Assembly (NCBI RefSeq): GCF_964355755.1
Contig: NC_092678.1
Coordinates: 16,712,922-16,776,921 of the forward strand
Length of the DNA: 64,000 nt
Origin: Antedon mediterranea
Lineage: Eukaryota; Echinodermata; Crinoidea; Comatulida; Antedonidae
Direction of reading: 5' to 3'
This document shows, piece by piece, positions 9,901 to 20,043 of this stretch (positions are counted from its first letter, which is position 1; every line of letters starts with the position of its first letter). The notes under the pieces were generated by a model. It saw nothing but the letters and a program-made list of their open reading frames with translations, had not been told where the DNA came from and searched no databases. The position numbers were made by a program, and so were the translations under genes.

Positions 9901-12065
9901 GTATGAGAAACAGAGTTTTATGATACGTTGGGGAAACTCTGTTTCCAATGCATTTACAGTATCCATTGGGAGTTAGTCAGGGTGGGGTTATGTCCCCTTT
10001 TCTTTATAACATATATATTAGTACTCTTAATTGTAGACCAAGTGGTTTGTATCAGGGTTGCCAACGTAGAAACATCTTGAACCATCTTAGTTATGCGGAT
10101 GATCTTGTTCTACTTCCCCCCTCAGTTGCTGGCTTCCAGCAATTGGTACATGATTGTGAAGAGTTTTCGCAAGAGAATGATATTTTATTTAATAATCTTT
10201 AGATCTTGCTGTATTAATATGTATTGTGCAGCCCTTTGGTGTATCTATCGTATGAAGAATATTAGATCTCTTAATGTATGTTACAATAATGCTCTGCGCT
10301 GTATACTTAATGTCTCTATAAGTGTCTTTAAGCTTGGTTCCCACTAGAACGTAACGCAAGGACGTAAACGCAACGCAAGCGTTTTAACCAATGACAAGCG
10401 AAGTTATAGACAGTTAGCAATCACAAGCGAATAAGCCATCGCTTGTGATTGGTCAATTCACTTGCGTTGCGTTACGTCCTTGCGTTACGTCGCTAGTGGG
10501 AACCACGCTTTAATGAGTACATTAGTAGAAAATCTACCTATGGTTTCATGCAATGTATGTTGAATAGTGGTAACACATTTGTTGCTTGTGTTTGCAAACA
10601 TATGCTCCATAACTCCAAAATGTATTGTAGATGGAGAAGCACTCTATATACTTAAGTCTAGAGTTTACGATTTTTCTTTTTCTGTTGATGATTTTATTAT
10701 TAATATGGATGATATTTCCGAAATAAAAAGAAATTAAATTGAATTGAAAGCTAGAATCATCTCCAAAGGTGTGCAATTTATTAATATATACAATCCATGA
10801 ACAAAGATAGAAAAAAGTTTATATATTGATATTGTTATTGGTTCAAATTGGTTAAATTAACTTAAACAAATAGAATTTCACATAAAATATAAGATAACTT
10901 AATTCTATAAGTATTCAAAGTGAATAACTGTCATGTGATATCAAAATAGCATATTCAACAAAACAATTCAAAAATCCCTTTTCAGGATGAATAAGGCTTA
11001 GTTATATACACGTTTATATTGCAAATAATACTGTTTTTATTTGTTCATCACCAAAATAGGTACTCGGATTTTGCTCGTCTATGCTGTCTTGTGGGTGACA
11101 TTAAAATCTGCAAGCCGACCGATGTCTTTGCGTCTTGCAAAGACTTGTTAAAAAGAGAAGTCTTACGGGTGTTGATGTTCCTTATTGGGATATCATCCGT
11201 CATTGGAAATTTAGTGGTTATAATCTCACGATGTTATAAAAAGGATGACAACACCGGTAATATCAACAGCAGTGCGAAAAAGGTTCAAACCACACTGATC
11301 ACCAACCTTGCCGTTTCCGACCTGTTAATGGCTATTTATTTAATAACAATAGCAAGTGCGGATGTTCATTACAGAGGACGATACTGGGTAGTTGCAAAGG
11401 ATTGGAAGGACAGCTTCCTGTGTAGCTTTTCCGGAGCTGTTTCTACTCTTTCGGGTGAATGTTCGGTGTTTACTTTGATGGTTATGAGCGTTGATCGCGC
11501 GGTTAACATTGTAAACCCATTTAGCACCAGACGTCTCAACCGCAAATACTGCAGAATTCTCATCGGAATCGCTTGGCTGGTTTTCCTTGTGCTTAGTTTT
11601 CTACCAGTTGTACACAAACTAAGCGTCATCGACATGCCGTATTTCGGCGACAATTACTATGGAAAGCAGAGTGTATGTCTTGCACTTCCGCTAACCAGAA
11701 GCCGATGGCCAGGATGGGAGTACGCCGTTGCCATATTTGTTGTGTTTAATGGAATAGGTTTTATCGTCATCGCTGTGAGTTATGCCACCATTTTCTTCTC
11801 AGTTCAAAGGTCAGGAGCCACCGTCTGTGGACGACGAAAACGAAAGGAACAATTAAAAATGGCACGGAAATTAGGAATCATTGTCTTTACTGATTTTTGT
11901 TGCTGGTTCCCGATAATCCTAATGAGTTTCTGTTCAGAAATGGGGTGGTGGGATATTCCTGACGAAATTTACGTGTGGGCAGCGACGTTTATTATACCAA
12001 TAAACTCGTCGGTCAACCCTTATCTTTTCACAATTGTCTATATGTGCATATGTAAACATAAGTAA
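585..12065 (+). CDS. CUB-LRR-7TM G-protein-coupled receptor gene (LGR/GRL101-like), 5' partial
   Basis: Exons run 585-926 (CUB), 1499-1631 (LRR N-cap), 1962-2039, 4736-4807, 5503-5574, 7895-7966, 8635-8709 and 9641-9712 (LRRs), then 11060-12061/12065 (hinge plus 7TM). Every junction has AG/GT borders and the reading phase is continuous; all LRR exons end two bases into a codon and the next begins with one base. The family (LGR, relaxin receptors, snail GRL101) are plasma-membrane receptors whose LRR ectodomain senses a ligand and whose 7TM domain couples to G proteins. An N-terminal CUB module instead of LDLa repeats is unusual. No start codon is visible, so upstream exons lie outside. The ligand is unknown. 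Three more copies of the last exon follow downstream. Confidence 0.8.
1499..1631 (+). CDS. LRR N-terminal cap exon
   Basis: Acceptor tttacag before 1499 and donor gtaagt at 1632. It starts with the two bases that complete the last codon of the CUB exon. The peptide CPIKCTCSLSYLRCQK has the C-x3-C-x-C-x(n)-C spacing of an LRRNT cap, the disulphide-bonded cap before leucine-rich repeats in LGR, Slit and Trk proteins. It ends two bases into a codon, the phase used by all the LRR exons that follow. Confidence 0.72.
1669..1938. repeat. tandem duplication inside an intron (~132 + 138 bp)
   Basis: The segment 1669-1800 is repeated at 1801-1938. Both contain a shared block beginning acattgaaacgtt, then tcgcagttacgtta, and later gaaatgag/gaaatgaa followed by tacaacg. 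The copies differ by scattered substitutions and an internal T/A-tract length change, so the duplication is not very recent. It lies within the intron between the LRR cap and first LRR exon. Confidence 0.75.
1962..2039 (+). CDS. LRR exon 1 (probable)
   Basis: Bounded by gatacag before 1962 and donor gtaagt at 2040. It is 78 bp with the same phase as the later 72-bp LRR exons. The peptide has the form TSVNESFQLAPSTQNLDFSP, with a weak LRR consensus, as is common for the first repeat after the cap. It has no stop and joins both neighbours in frame. Confidence is lower than for the later exons because the sequence motif is weak. Confidence 0.55.
3102..3157 (+). pseudogene. decayed LRR exon
   Basis: Flanked by an AG acceptor (3100-3101) and a gtaagt donor (3158) and clearly an LRR exon (starts GATTTAGAAAGTAA, ends TTGGTTTGACGTCATTGG), but it is 56 bp instead of 72. 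The 16-bp loss in the middle shifts the frame and produces a TGA in GTTTGA. Inclusion would break the receptor, so it is probably skipped. It is the sister of the intact exon at 4736. Confidence 0.7.
4736..4807 (+). CDS. LRR exon 2
   Basis: Acceptor gttgaag before 4736 and donor gtaagt at 4808; exactly 72 bp. The peptide SLHDNDLQSLPANVFDGLKS is a typical 24-residue extracellular LRR (LxxNxLxxLPxxVFxxLxxLxxL). The phase is the same as in all LRR exons of the gene. Confidence 0.8.
5503..5574 (+). CDS. LRR exon 3
   Basis: Acceptor cggttttcag before 5503 and donor gtgagt at 5575; 72 bp. The peptide DLGSNQITTLPSNVFGGLTS is a canonical LRR. The 60 bp after the donor are almost identical to those after the exon at 7895, so these two exons arose from a recent duplication. 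Confidence 0.85.
5575..7894. other. intron between LRR exons 3 and 4
   Basis: 2.3 kb of AT-rich intron. The small ORFs here (for example at 6987-7199 and across 5294-5578) lack any recognisable domain. At 7839-7856 a splice-site-flanked scrap resembles the ends of an LRR exon with most of the middle lost; it is too short to be sure. Confidence 0.5.
7895..7966 (+). CDS. LRR exon 4
   Basis: Acceptor cggttttcag before 7895 and donor gtgagt at 7967; 72 bp. The peptide GLSFNQITTIPANVFDGLTS is a canonical LRR. It shares upstream (cacggttttcaggg) and downstream intron sequence with the exon at 5503, supporting exon duplication. Confidence 0.85.
8635..8709 (+). CDS. LRR exon 5
   Basis: Acceptor tttgcag before 8635 and donor gtaagt at 8710; 75 bp, one codon longer than its neighbours. 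The peptide YLNDNGITTIEQGAFSAFAS is an LRR with the common E-x-GAF variant. Phase matches. Confidence 0.82.
9641..9712 (+). CDS. LRR exon 6 (last before the 7TM exon)
   Basis: Acceptor tttttgcag before 9641 and donor gtaagt at 9713; 72 bp. The peptide LIQGNGLKKYKDSTFENLIN is an LRR. It ends two bases into a codon, and each of the downstream 7TM exons begins with the single base needed to continue, so any of them could be joined to it. Confidence 0.82.
9915..10745 (+). pseudogene. LINE reverse transcriptase C-terminal relic
   Basis: A fragment of a non-LTR retrotransposon in the intron before the 7TM exon. Frames change near 9965 and 10200. Recognisable motifs are GVSQGGVMSPFLYNIYI (RT block with QGG-x-SP), LSYADDLVLLPPS (catalytic YADD) and, after a gap, LRCILNVS and VCKHMLHNSKMYCRW from the C-terminal region. 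The tail is AT-rich (aaaaagaaattaaattgaattgaaag). The 5' half is missing and the pieces are frameshifted, so it is dead. A 179-bp MITE is inserted at 10331-10509. Confidence 0.75.
10331..10509. mobile_element. MITE with TTA target duplication (PIF/Harbinger-like)
   Basis: Terminal inverted repeats AGCTTGGTTCCCACTAG and, at the other end, CTAGTGGGAACCACGCT; the inner parts (acgtaacgcaaggacgtaa) also form an inverted repeat. It is flanked by TTA on both sides (10328-10330 and 10510-10512). Leaving out the element plus one TTA restores an open reading frame through the host LINE relic, which independently confirms the borders. The 3-bp TTA duplication points to the PIF/Harbinger superfamily. Confidence 0.8.
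11060..12065 (+). CDS. 7TM exon, copy 1 (LGR/GRL101-like GPCR)
   Basis: Acceptor ccaaaatag ends at 11059. The exon opens with the LGR hinge (YSDFARLCC, then CKPTDVFASCKDLL), followed by TM1 (GNLVVIIS), TM2 NLAVSDLLMAIYL, the extracellular HYRGRYW, TM3 ending in VMSVDRAVNI (DRA instead of DRY), TM6 DFCCWFPIILMSF (CWxP core) and TM7 NSSVNPYLFTI (NPxxY changed to NPYLF). Hinge cysteines and the TM2/TM3 pattern are those of LGR and relaxin-receptor relatives. The open frame ends at TAA 12063-12065, but CATAA|gtaagc at 12062 is also a good donor, so a C-terminal tail exon downstream is possible. The in-frame ATG at 11019 lies in the intron and is not the start. Confidence 0.85.
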
Positions 12066-12739
12066 GCCCAAGTATCCATTGAGTTACACGCAAAAGGGTT
12101 TTTCCCGAAGATAGAAAATATTTGTGTACTATACAATACAATTTATAGAGAACGTTTCTATTTAAAATTAAATAGGCCTAAAAGTAGGACGATCCCATAA
12201 AAGACGTAAACAAAGTACATTACATCATTTTTTAATCCATGATTACATATACATTTATCGATGTGGTTTGGTGGATTACATTAGTTTTATGTAAGATTTG
12301 GTATATAAAATTTAGTTTTTATTTCAATTGATGTTGGTTTTATCATTAATTATGACATATACATTTATCGATATAGTTTGGTGGATTTTGTGAATTCATG
12401 TAAGGTTTGGTAGATAAAGTATTTACGGTACTGTATTTTTATCATTTATAATTAATTTTGACTTTTCACTAATCATTAAAATAAAGTTAATAATGTGAAC
12501 ATTTCGTAGGCCATATCAAACAAATAATATTTGTTTAGCATCCCGAACCCTAATACGGATGAAATTGGAGCGACATGATTGTACTTTCCCTTTAAAAAAA
12601 CGAATTGTAAGAGCTGATGTAGGCTACTATGTCCGTTTTGATGACATACCATAACATCTAAAAAAAAAGGCCGACCTCGAAAAGAAGCCCACCTCGAAAA
12701 GATGCCCAATCCCGAAAAGATGCCTTTTTTGTGGTTTGC

Positions 12740-13513
12740 AAAAGTGATCTCGAAACTGTAGTTGTATAACTTTGTCATAAGAAAAAAAAATAGCACCCCA
12801 TTTTATTACTATTGGCTCATCTTTCATACATCCGTCTCAATTAGTTACTAATCTTGGTATAAAACGTGACGAATCTCTAAACATGCAAGCACACATCAGT
12901 TATATTACTAAATCAGTAAACTTTTATCTTCACAATATTGCACACATTCGATGATTTCTTTCGATACGCTCCACATCCTCTATCATTCATGGTTTTATCT
13001 CCTCTCGTCTTGATTATTGCAATTCTCTGTTCTATGCCCTTCCGAATTTTCAAATTAATCGTCTTCAACGACTACAGAACTCGGCTGCTCGTATCATTAC
13101 GTTCACTAACCGTCGCTCTCACATTTCACCTGTTCTTCGAGAACTTCACTGGCTCCCAATTGACAATCGAATCAAATTTATAATCTTGCTCCTTACTTTT
13201 AAAGCACTTCTTTTCAACCAACCTGCTTATATCCGTCAATTGATCACCTTTTATGTTCCTTGACGGACTCTTAGATTATCTGATGATTTTTTACTCTCTG
13301 TTCCACGCATAACCACTAAAACCTTTGGTCATAGATCGTTTTCTTTTGCAGCACCCACACTCTGGAATTCACTCCCCGCACAAATTAAACACTGCTCTTC
13401 TGTTGCCTTATTTAAAAAATTGCTCAAAACTCATTTTTTCGACCACTAACATGCCCAGCGCCTTTGATTTTGTACCTCGGTCTTTGAATTGACGCTTTAT
13501 AAATTTTGATATA

Positions 13514-13547
<34 letters not shown>

Positions 13548-13560
13548 GATTGACTTGTAG
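12740..13560 (+). mobile_element. 5'-truncated LINE tail (L2/CR1-type), array copy 1
   Basis: C-terminal reverse-transcriptase-flanking region of an L2/CR1-type LINE, split over frames: NLGIKRDESLNMQAHISYI, SRLDYCNSLFYALPN, RLQRLQNSAARIITF, LRELHWLPIDNRIKF, then LRLSDDFLLSVPRITTKTF and FAAPTLWNSLPAQIK, ending KKLLKTHFFDH. The 3' end is the usual short tail and a (TAA)n microsatellite at 13515-13548. This copy alone has TGA at 13261-13263 where copies 2 and 3 have GGA. Confidence 0.82.
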
Positions 13561-13752
13561 CTGTAGATGTGCAAGAAACTTCGTTTTATGATTTTAGAGT
13601 TGCACAATGAATTGCAATGATTGATCATAGATTGAAAACCAAAAGTAATTTTGTATTGAAACTTGTTGAAAATTTAAGTCATATCATGCGCAAACTTTCT
13701 ATGAATTAAAAATGGCATGTTTCACAGAAAGTTACGATTTTAAAAATTGTGA

Positions 13753-13760
13753 TGACGTCA
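13753..13760. promoter_or_regulatory. CRE-like palindrome TGACGTCA
   Basis: A perfect TGACGTCA within gatgacgtcatc. It is conserved in the other units at 18881-18888, 24007-24014 and 28866-28873, and a similar gatgacgtcatc occurs at 46697-46710. Because it sits in a repeat, it may be transposon sequence rather than a receptor promoter element. Confidence 0.3.
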
Positions 13761-14780
13761 TCATGTTCAAAAGCGTCACTTATTTTCACCTATTTTGCAC
13801 TGCATGTAGTACGTATACAGTTAGTGTATACTGTATATACTTAGACGTGACACAAATAGGGAGCGCACACGAACATTTTTTCAATGGCATAATCATTTTT
13901 CTGTGCGCAATATTCTAACGTATGACGTGCACGTGGCTTTTGCGCTGCAGATAACCCAAATCTAGTTCAATTTTTATCTTGTCTTTTTCATTAATATACC
14001 ATTTACATTTATATATGACAGTAGTTTGGTGGATTGTATTAGTTTTATGTAATATTTGATAGATAAATACTGATTATTATTATATTAATGTTCGCTTTTC
14101 AGTAATTATTATAAAGATAAAGTTATTAATTTGAATATTTCATATTAGGCCATATAAAACAAATACTAATTTTTTAACGTATTGATACCCACTGATGAAA
14201 TTCATTTATATTAAAGAAAACGAATTTCTAAAAAAGAAGCCGACATCGTAAAGAAGCCCACTTTGAAAAAAAAAAGAACACAGTCAAATAAAAAGAAGCC
14301 GCTCCTTAGCTTGAAATATTAATCTCGAAAAGAAGTCCATCGGAAAAAAGACACTGTGACTATCTGGCTTCTTTTAAAGATAGTTTAGGCTTTTTTCCTA
14401 GAGGGTCGGTTTGGCAGTGCAACGGATGCTATGTGAAGACATTCAGCTGATCGCTCGTGTTCAGTTGCCGGATTACTATATTAAATTTAAATTAATAATT
14501 TAAAAATCGTAATTAAAGACTTTTATTTTAACCAATGTTATGACAGTATGTGAAGCACTCAGATTATGTGCTTTACATATACATGTGCGTTTTTCTGTCC
14601 ACAACGGACAGAACAATAATAGACAAATTAAACCCTTATAATTACAGATTTCACCAACCCCGATCTGTAACTTTGTTGGCTTTATCATGTTGTGATTAAA
14701 TTGTAAGAACCGTATCAATGTATATTCTTGTGAAGATTCTGTGAAGGAATTATTACTGCATGCTTGGTATATTGCTAATG

Positions 14781-14914
14781 TTTGGACCCCTATGGACGCA
14801 ATGCACGGTACGCAACGTTGTTTACCAATCATGCAAGCGATGGATTATTCCAACTGTCGATTGCGATTGGTTAACTCGCTTGCGCATGGCATTGCGTCTC
14901 TAGTGGGAACCAAA
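14781..14914. mobile_element. MITE, array copy 1
   Basis: Inverted ends TTTGGACCCCTATGGACGCAATGC and GGCATTGCGTCTCTAGTGGG-AACCAAA. They resemble the ends of the MITE at 10331 (GGTTCCCACTAG), so this is the same or a sister family. The flanking duplication is not clear. Confidence 0.6.
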
Positions 14915-15599
14915 ATTTACTGTATGTGAACATTTATTAATGTTAGATTTAAATAAATCAATGTTGTAAAAAAAAATATAATTTGTATTTTCTATTGTTA
15001 TAATTGTCTGGTAATAAAGTAAGGCGCTGCTGTCAGATGTAAATATAATAATATTTCTGTATAATTATTTGGCAAATTGACAAGTAGGCATACACTGATG
15101 CCCCTGTGGAAAGACAATCTCTAACTAAAGACACTGTCAGTCTGCTTGATGAGATTGAAGTAGACTCGGGACGCATTTTTTTCCCTATTAGGTTAAGGCA
15201 GAAACTATAGAGGGCCTGATTCCATACAGGAATATTTATGATGTGACGGCAAACCATGGAAATGGTTTTCATCAAGCGGTAACCGAAAATGATCTCTCTT
15301 GATAAACTGCTTGCACATGGCCTTTAATCAAAAGCAGTGAGTTGGTGACTTACTGTTTAAAGATTTACTGTCCCCAAAACATTAAAAAAAAATGAAATTA
15401 ATAAAATCAGAGGACATTTTGTAGTTTTTTATTTCAACAATATTTATCGTACGAGTGTGTTTCATGGACCAAACTGATTATTAGGGAACGTCACAACAAT
15501 ATAATTTGACATACAATAACAAGAAATATAATAGAACAAAATAAAACAAAAATAAGCGGTTAAATGCAATGAAAAAATACTATTTTTACTGTTTTTTTT

Positions 15600-15721
15600 T
15601 TTTTTTTTAAATTACAGTGTTTAGTCGCGTGCAACGCGACTCTACAGCTCACTATGTCGGTCGGTTTGTTGGTCGGTCGGTCGGTTAATCGGTAAATACT
15701 AACTTGAGCACGCGACTGCAG
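15600..15721. repeat. end of array unit 1: T-tract, palindrome and GGTC repeats
   Basis: A run of T is followed by agtcgcgtgcaacgcgact (a palindromic core) and (GGTC)n-like repeats, then gcacgcgactgcag. The same block precedes units 3 and 4 (about 20720-20850 and 25850-25977) but not unit 1, so it marks the unit's right border. Function unknown; it may be part of another short element. Confidence 0.6.
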
Positions 15722-16187
15722 CCAAAATGTATTGTAGATGGAGAAGCATTCTATATACTTAAGTCTAGAGTTTACGATTTTTCTTTTTCTGTTTATAAGT
15801 TTGTTAATATGGATAATATTTCCGAAATAAAAAGAAATTAAATTGAATTGAAAGTTAGAATCATCTCCAAACGTGTGCAATTTATTAATATATACAATCC
15901 ATGAACAAAGATAGAAAAAACATGAACCTACAAGTCGGTGTGAAGTTTATATATTGATATTGTTATTGTTTCAAATTGGTTAAATTAACTTCAACAAATA
16001 GAATTTCATATAAAATATAAGATAACTTAAATCTATAAGTATTCAAAGTGAATGACTGTCATGTGATATCAAAATGGCATATTCAACAAAACAATTCAAA
16101 AATCCCTTTTCAGGATGAATAAGGCTTAGTTATATACACGTTTATATTGCAAATAATACTGTTTTTATTTGTACATCACCAAAATAG

Positions 16188-17193
16188 GTACTCGGATTTT
16201 GATCGTCTATGCTGTCTTGTGGGTGACATTAAAATCTGCAAGCCGACCGATGTCTTTGCGTCTTGCAAAGACTTGTTAAAAAGAGAAGTCTTACGGGTGT
16301 TGATGTTCCTTATTGGGATATCATTCGTCATTGGAAATTTAGTTGTTATAATCTCACGATGTTATAAAAAGGATGACAAAACCGATAATATCAACAGCAG
16401 TGCGAAAAGGGTTCAAACCACACTGATCACCAACCTTGCCGTGTCCGACCTGTTAATGGCTATTTATTTAATAACAATAGCAAGTGCGGATGTTCATTAC
16501 AGAGGACGATACTGGGTAGTTGCAAAGGATTGGAAGGACAGCTTCATGTGTAGCTTTTCCGGAGCTGTTTCTACTCTTTCGGGTGAATGTTCGGTGTTTA
16601 CTTTAATGGTTATGAACGTTGATCGCGCTGTTAACATCGTAAACCCATTTAGCACCAGACGTCTCAACCGCAAATACTGCAGAATTCTCATTGTATTCGC
16701 TTGGCTCGTTTTCCTTGTGCTTAGTTTTCTACCAGTTTTACACAAACTAAGCGTCATCGACATGCCGTATTTCGGCGACAGTTACTATGGAAAGCAGAGT
16801 GTATGTCTGGCACTTCCACTAACCAGAAGCCGATGGCCAGGATGGGAGTACGCCGTTGCCATATTTGTTGTGTTTAATGGAATAGGTTTTATCGTCATCG
16901 CTGTGAGTTATGCCACCATTTTCTTCTCAGTTCAGAGGTCAGGAGCCACCGTCTGTGGACGACGAAAACGAAAGGAACAATTAAAAATGGCACGGAAATT
17001 AGGAATCATTGTCTTTACTGATTTTTGTTGCTGGTTCCCGATAATCCTAATGAGTTTCTGTTCAGAAATGGGGTGGTGGGATATTCCTGACGAAATTTAC
17101 GTGTGGGCAGCGACGTTTATTATACCAATAAACTCGTCGGTCAACCCTTATCTTTTCACAATTGTCTATATGTGCATATGTAAACATAAGTAA
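16188..17193 (+). CDS. 7TM exon, copy 2
   Basis: Duplicate of the exon at 11060 with the same acceptor (ccaaaatag) and the same CATAA|gtaagc donor or TAA end. It is open throughout. It differs from copy 1 at 11 residues, all before the segment KQSVCLALPL; from there to the end the proteins are identical. Changes include SVIGN to FVIGN in TM1, DNTGN to DKTDN in intracellular loop 1, VMSVDRA to VMNVDRA at the TM3 end and LIGIAWL to LIVFAWL in TM4. No LRR exons precede it within the unit. It could be an alternative 7TM exon for the upstream ectodomain or an unexpressed duplicate. Confidence 0.7.
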
Positions 17194-17867
17194 GCCCAAG
17201 TATCCATTGAGTTACACGCAAAAGGGTTTTTCCCGAAGATAGAAAATATTTGTGTACTATACAATACAATTTATAGAGAACGTTTCTATTTAAAATTAAA
17301 TAGGCCTAAAAGTAGGACGATCCCATAAAAGACGTAAACAAAGTACATTACATCATTTTTTAATCCATGATTACATATACATTTATCGATGTGGTTTGGT
17401 GGATTACATTAGTTTTATGTAAGATTTGGTATATAAAATTTAGTTTTTATTTCAATTGATGTTGGTTTTATCATTAATTATGACATATACATTTATCGAT
17501 ATAGTTTGGTGGATTTTGTGAATTCATGTAAGGTTTGGTAGATAAAGTATTTACGGTACTGTATTTTTATCATTTATAATTAATTTTGACTTTTCACTAA
17601 TCATTAAAATAAAGTTAATAATGTGAACATTTCGTAGGCCATATCAAACAAATAATATTTGTTTAGCATCCCGAACCCTAATACGGATGAAATTGGAGCG
17701 ACATGATTGTACTTTCCCTTTAAAAAAACGAATTGTAAGAGCTGATGTAGGCTACTATGTCCGTTTTGATGACATACCATAACATCTAAAAAAAAAGGCC
17801 GACCTCGAAAAGAAGCCCACCTCGAAAAGATGCCCAATCCCGAAAAGATGCCTTTTTTGTGGTTTGC

Positions 17868-18641
17868 AAAAGTGATCTCGAAACTGTAGTTGTATAACTT
17901 TGTCATAAGAAAAAAAAATAGCACCCCATTTTATTACTATTGGCTCATCTTTCATACATCCGTCTCAATTAGTTACTAATCTTGGTATAAAACGTGACGA
18001 ATCTCTAAACATGCAAGCACACATCAGTTATATTACTAAATCAGTAAACTTTTATCTTCACAATATTGCACACATTCGATGATTTCTTTCGATACGCTCC
18101 ACATCCTCTATCATTCATGGTTTTATCTCCTCTCGTCTTGATTATTGCAATTCTCTGTTCTATGCCCTTCCGAATTTTCAAATTAATCGTCTTCAACGAC
18201 TACAGAACTCGGCTGCTCGTATCATTACGTTCACTAACCGTCGCTCTCACATTTCACCTGTTCTTCGAGAACTTCACTGGCTCCCAATTGACAATCGAAT
18301 CAAATTTATAATCTTGCTCCTTACTTTTAAAGCACTTCTTTTCAACCAACCTGCTTATATCCGTCAATTGATCACCTTTTATGTTCCTGGACGGACTCTT
18401 AGATTATCTGATGATTTTTTACTCTCTGTTCCACGCATAACCACTAAAACCTTTGGTCATAGATCGTTTTCTTTTGCAGCACCCACACTCTGGAATTCAC
18501 TCCCCGCACAAATTAAACACTGCTCTTCTGTTGCCTTATTTAAAAAATTGCTCAAAACTCATTTTTTCGACCACTAACATGCCCAGCGCCTTTGATTTTG
18601 TACCTCGGTCTTTGAATTGACGCTTTATAAATTTTGATATA

Positions 18642-18675
<34 letters not shown>

Positions 18676-18690
18676 GATTGACTTGTAGCT
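17868..18690 (+). mobile_element. 5'-truncated LINE tail (L2/CR1-type), array copy 2
   Basis: Same insertion as at 12740, inherited through the unit duplication. Here the last segment is open from 18314 to 18577 (LRLSDDFLLSVPRITTKTF through KKLLKTHFFDH). It ends in (TAA)n at about 18644-18676. Confidence 0.82.
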
Positions 18691-19909
18691 GTAGATGTGC
18701 AAGAAACTTCGTTTTATGATTTTAGAGTTGCACAATGAATTGCAATGATTGATCATAGATTGAAAACCAAAAGTAATTTTGTATTGAAACTTGTTGAAAA
18801 TTTAAGTCATATCATGCGCAAACTTTCTATGAATTAAAAATGGCATGTTTCACAGAAAGTTACGATTTTAAAAATTGTGATGACGTCATCATGTTCAAAA
18901 GCGTCACTTATTTTCACCTATTTTGCACTGCATGTAGTACGTATACAGTTAGTGTATACTGTATATACTTAGACGTGACACAAATAGGGAGCGCACACGA
19001 ACATTTTTTCAATGGCATAATCATTTTTCTGTGCGCAATATTCTAACGTATGACGTGCACGTGGCTTTTGCGCTGCAGATAACCCAAATCTAGTTCAATT
19101 TTTATCTTGTCTTTTTCATTAATATACCATTTACATTTATATATGACAGTAGTTTGGTGGATTGTATTAGTTTTATGTAATATTTGATAGATAAATACTG
19201 ATTATTATTATATTAATGTTCGCTTTTCAGTAATTATTATAAAGATAAAGTTATTAATTTGAATATTTCATATTAGGCCATATAAAACAAATACTAATTT
19301 TTTAACGTATTGATACCCACTGATGAAATTCATTTATATTAAAGAAAACGAATTTCTAAAAAAGAAGCCGACATCGTAAAGAAGCCCACTTTGGAAAAAA
19401 AAAGAACACAGTCAAATAAAAAGAAGCCGCTCCTTAGCTTGAAATATTAATCTCGAAAAGAAGTCCATCGGAAAAAAGACACTGTGACTATCTGGCTTCT
19501 TTTAAAGATAGTTTAGGCTTTTTTCCTAGAGGGTCGGTTTGGCAGTGCAACGGATGCTATGTGAAGACATTCAGCTGATCGCTCGTGTTCAGTTGCCGGA
19601 TTACTATATTAAATTTAAATTAATAATTTAAAAATCGTAATTAAAGACTTTTATTTTAACCAATGTTATGACAGTATGTGAAGCACTCAGATTATGTGCT
19701 TTACATATACATGTGCGTTTTTCTGTCCACAACGGACAGAACAATAATAGACAAATTAAACCCTTATAATTACAGATTTCACCAACCCCGATCTGTAACT
19801 TTGTTGGCTTTATCATGTTGTGATTAAATTGTAAGAACCGTATCAATGTATATTCTTGTGAAGATTCTGTGAAGGAATTATTACTGCATGCTTGGTATAT
19901 TGCTAATGT

Positions 19910-20043
19910 TTGGTCCCCCTATGGACGCAATGCACGGTACGCAACGTTGTTTACCAATCATGCAAGCGATGGATTATTCCAACTGTCGATTGCGATTGGT
20001 TAACTCGCTTGCGCATGGCATTGCGTCTCTAGTGGGAACCAAA
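19910..20043. mobile_element. MITE, array copy 2
   Basis: Copy of the element at 14781; the left end reads TTTGGTCCCCCTATGGACGC and the right end GCGTCTCTAGTGGGAACCAAA. Confidence 0.6.

Larger units (their letters stand above)
12340..14350 (+). repeat. internal duplication within array unit 1
   Basis: The block 12340-12727 recurs in diverged form at 13990-14345. Both contain catttatcgatat/catttatatatg followed by agtttggtggatt, a ttaataatgtgaa/ttattaatttgaa stretch, ggccatat-aaac, and end in a short repeat of the type cgaaaagaagccga. The same arrangement recurs in units 2 and 3, so it predates the array. A further copy of the first sub-block starts at about 12245. The LINE tail lies between the two blocks. 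Confidence 0.6.

Noticed and set aside
12476-12827. 106- and 66-codon ORFs on the - strand, repeated in units 2 and 3
   Set aside because: They are conserved only because the whole unit is duplicated; they span simple repeats and LINE sequence read backwards.
13712-13918. 68-codon + strand ORF repeated in units 1-3
   Set aside because: No domain or initiation context; the unit duplication explains its conservation, and unit 4 does not retain it.
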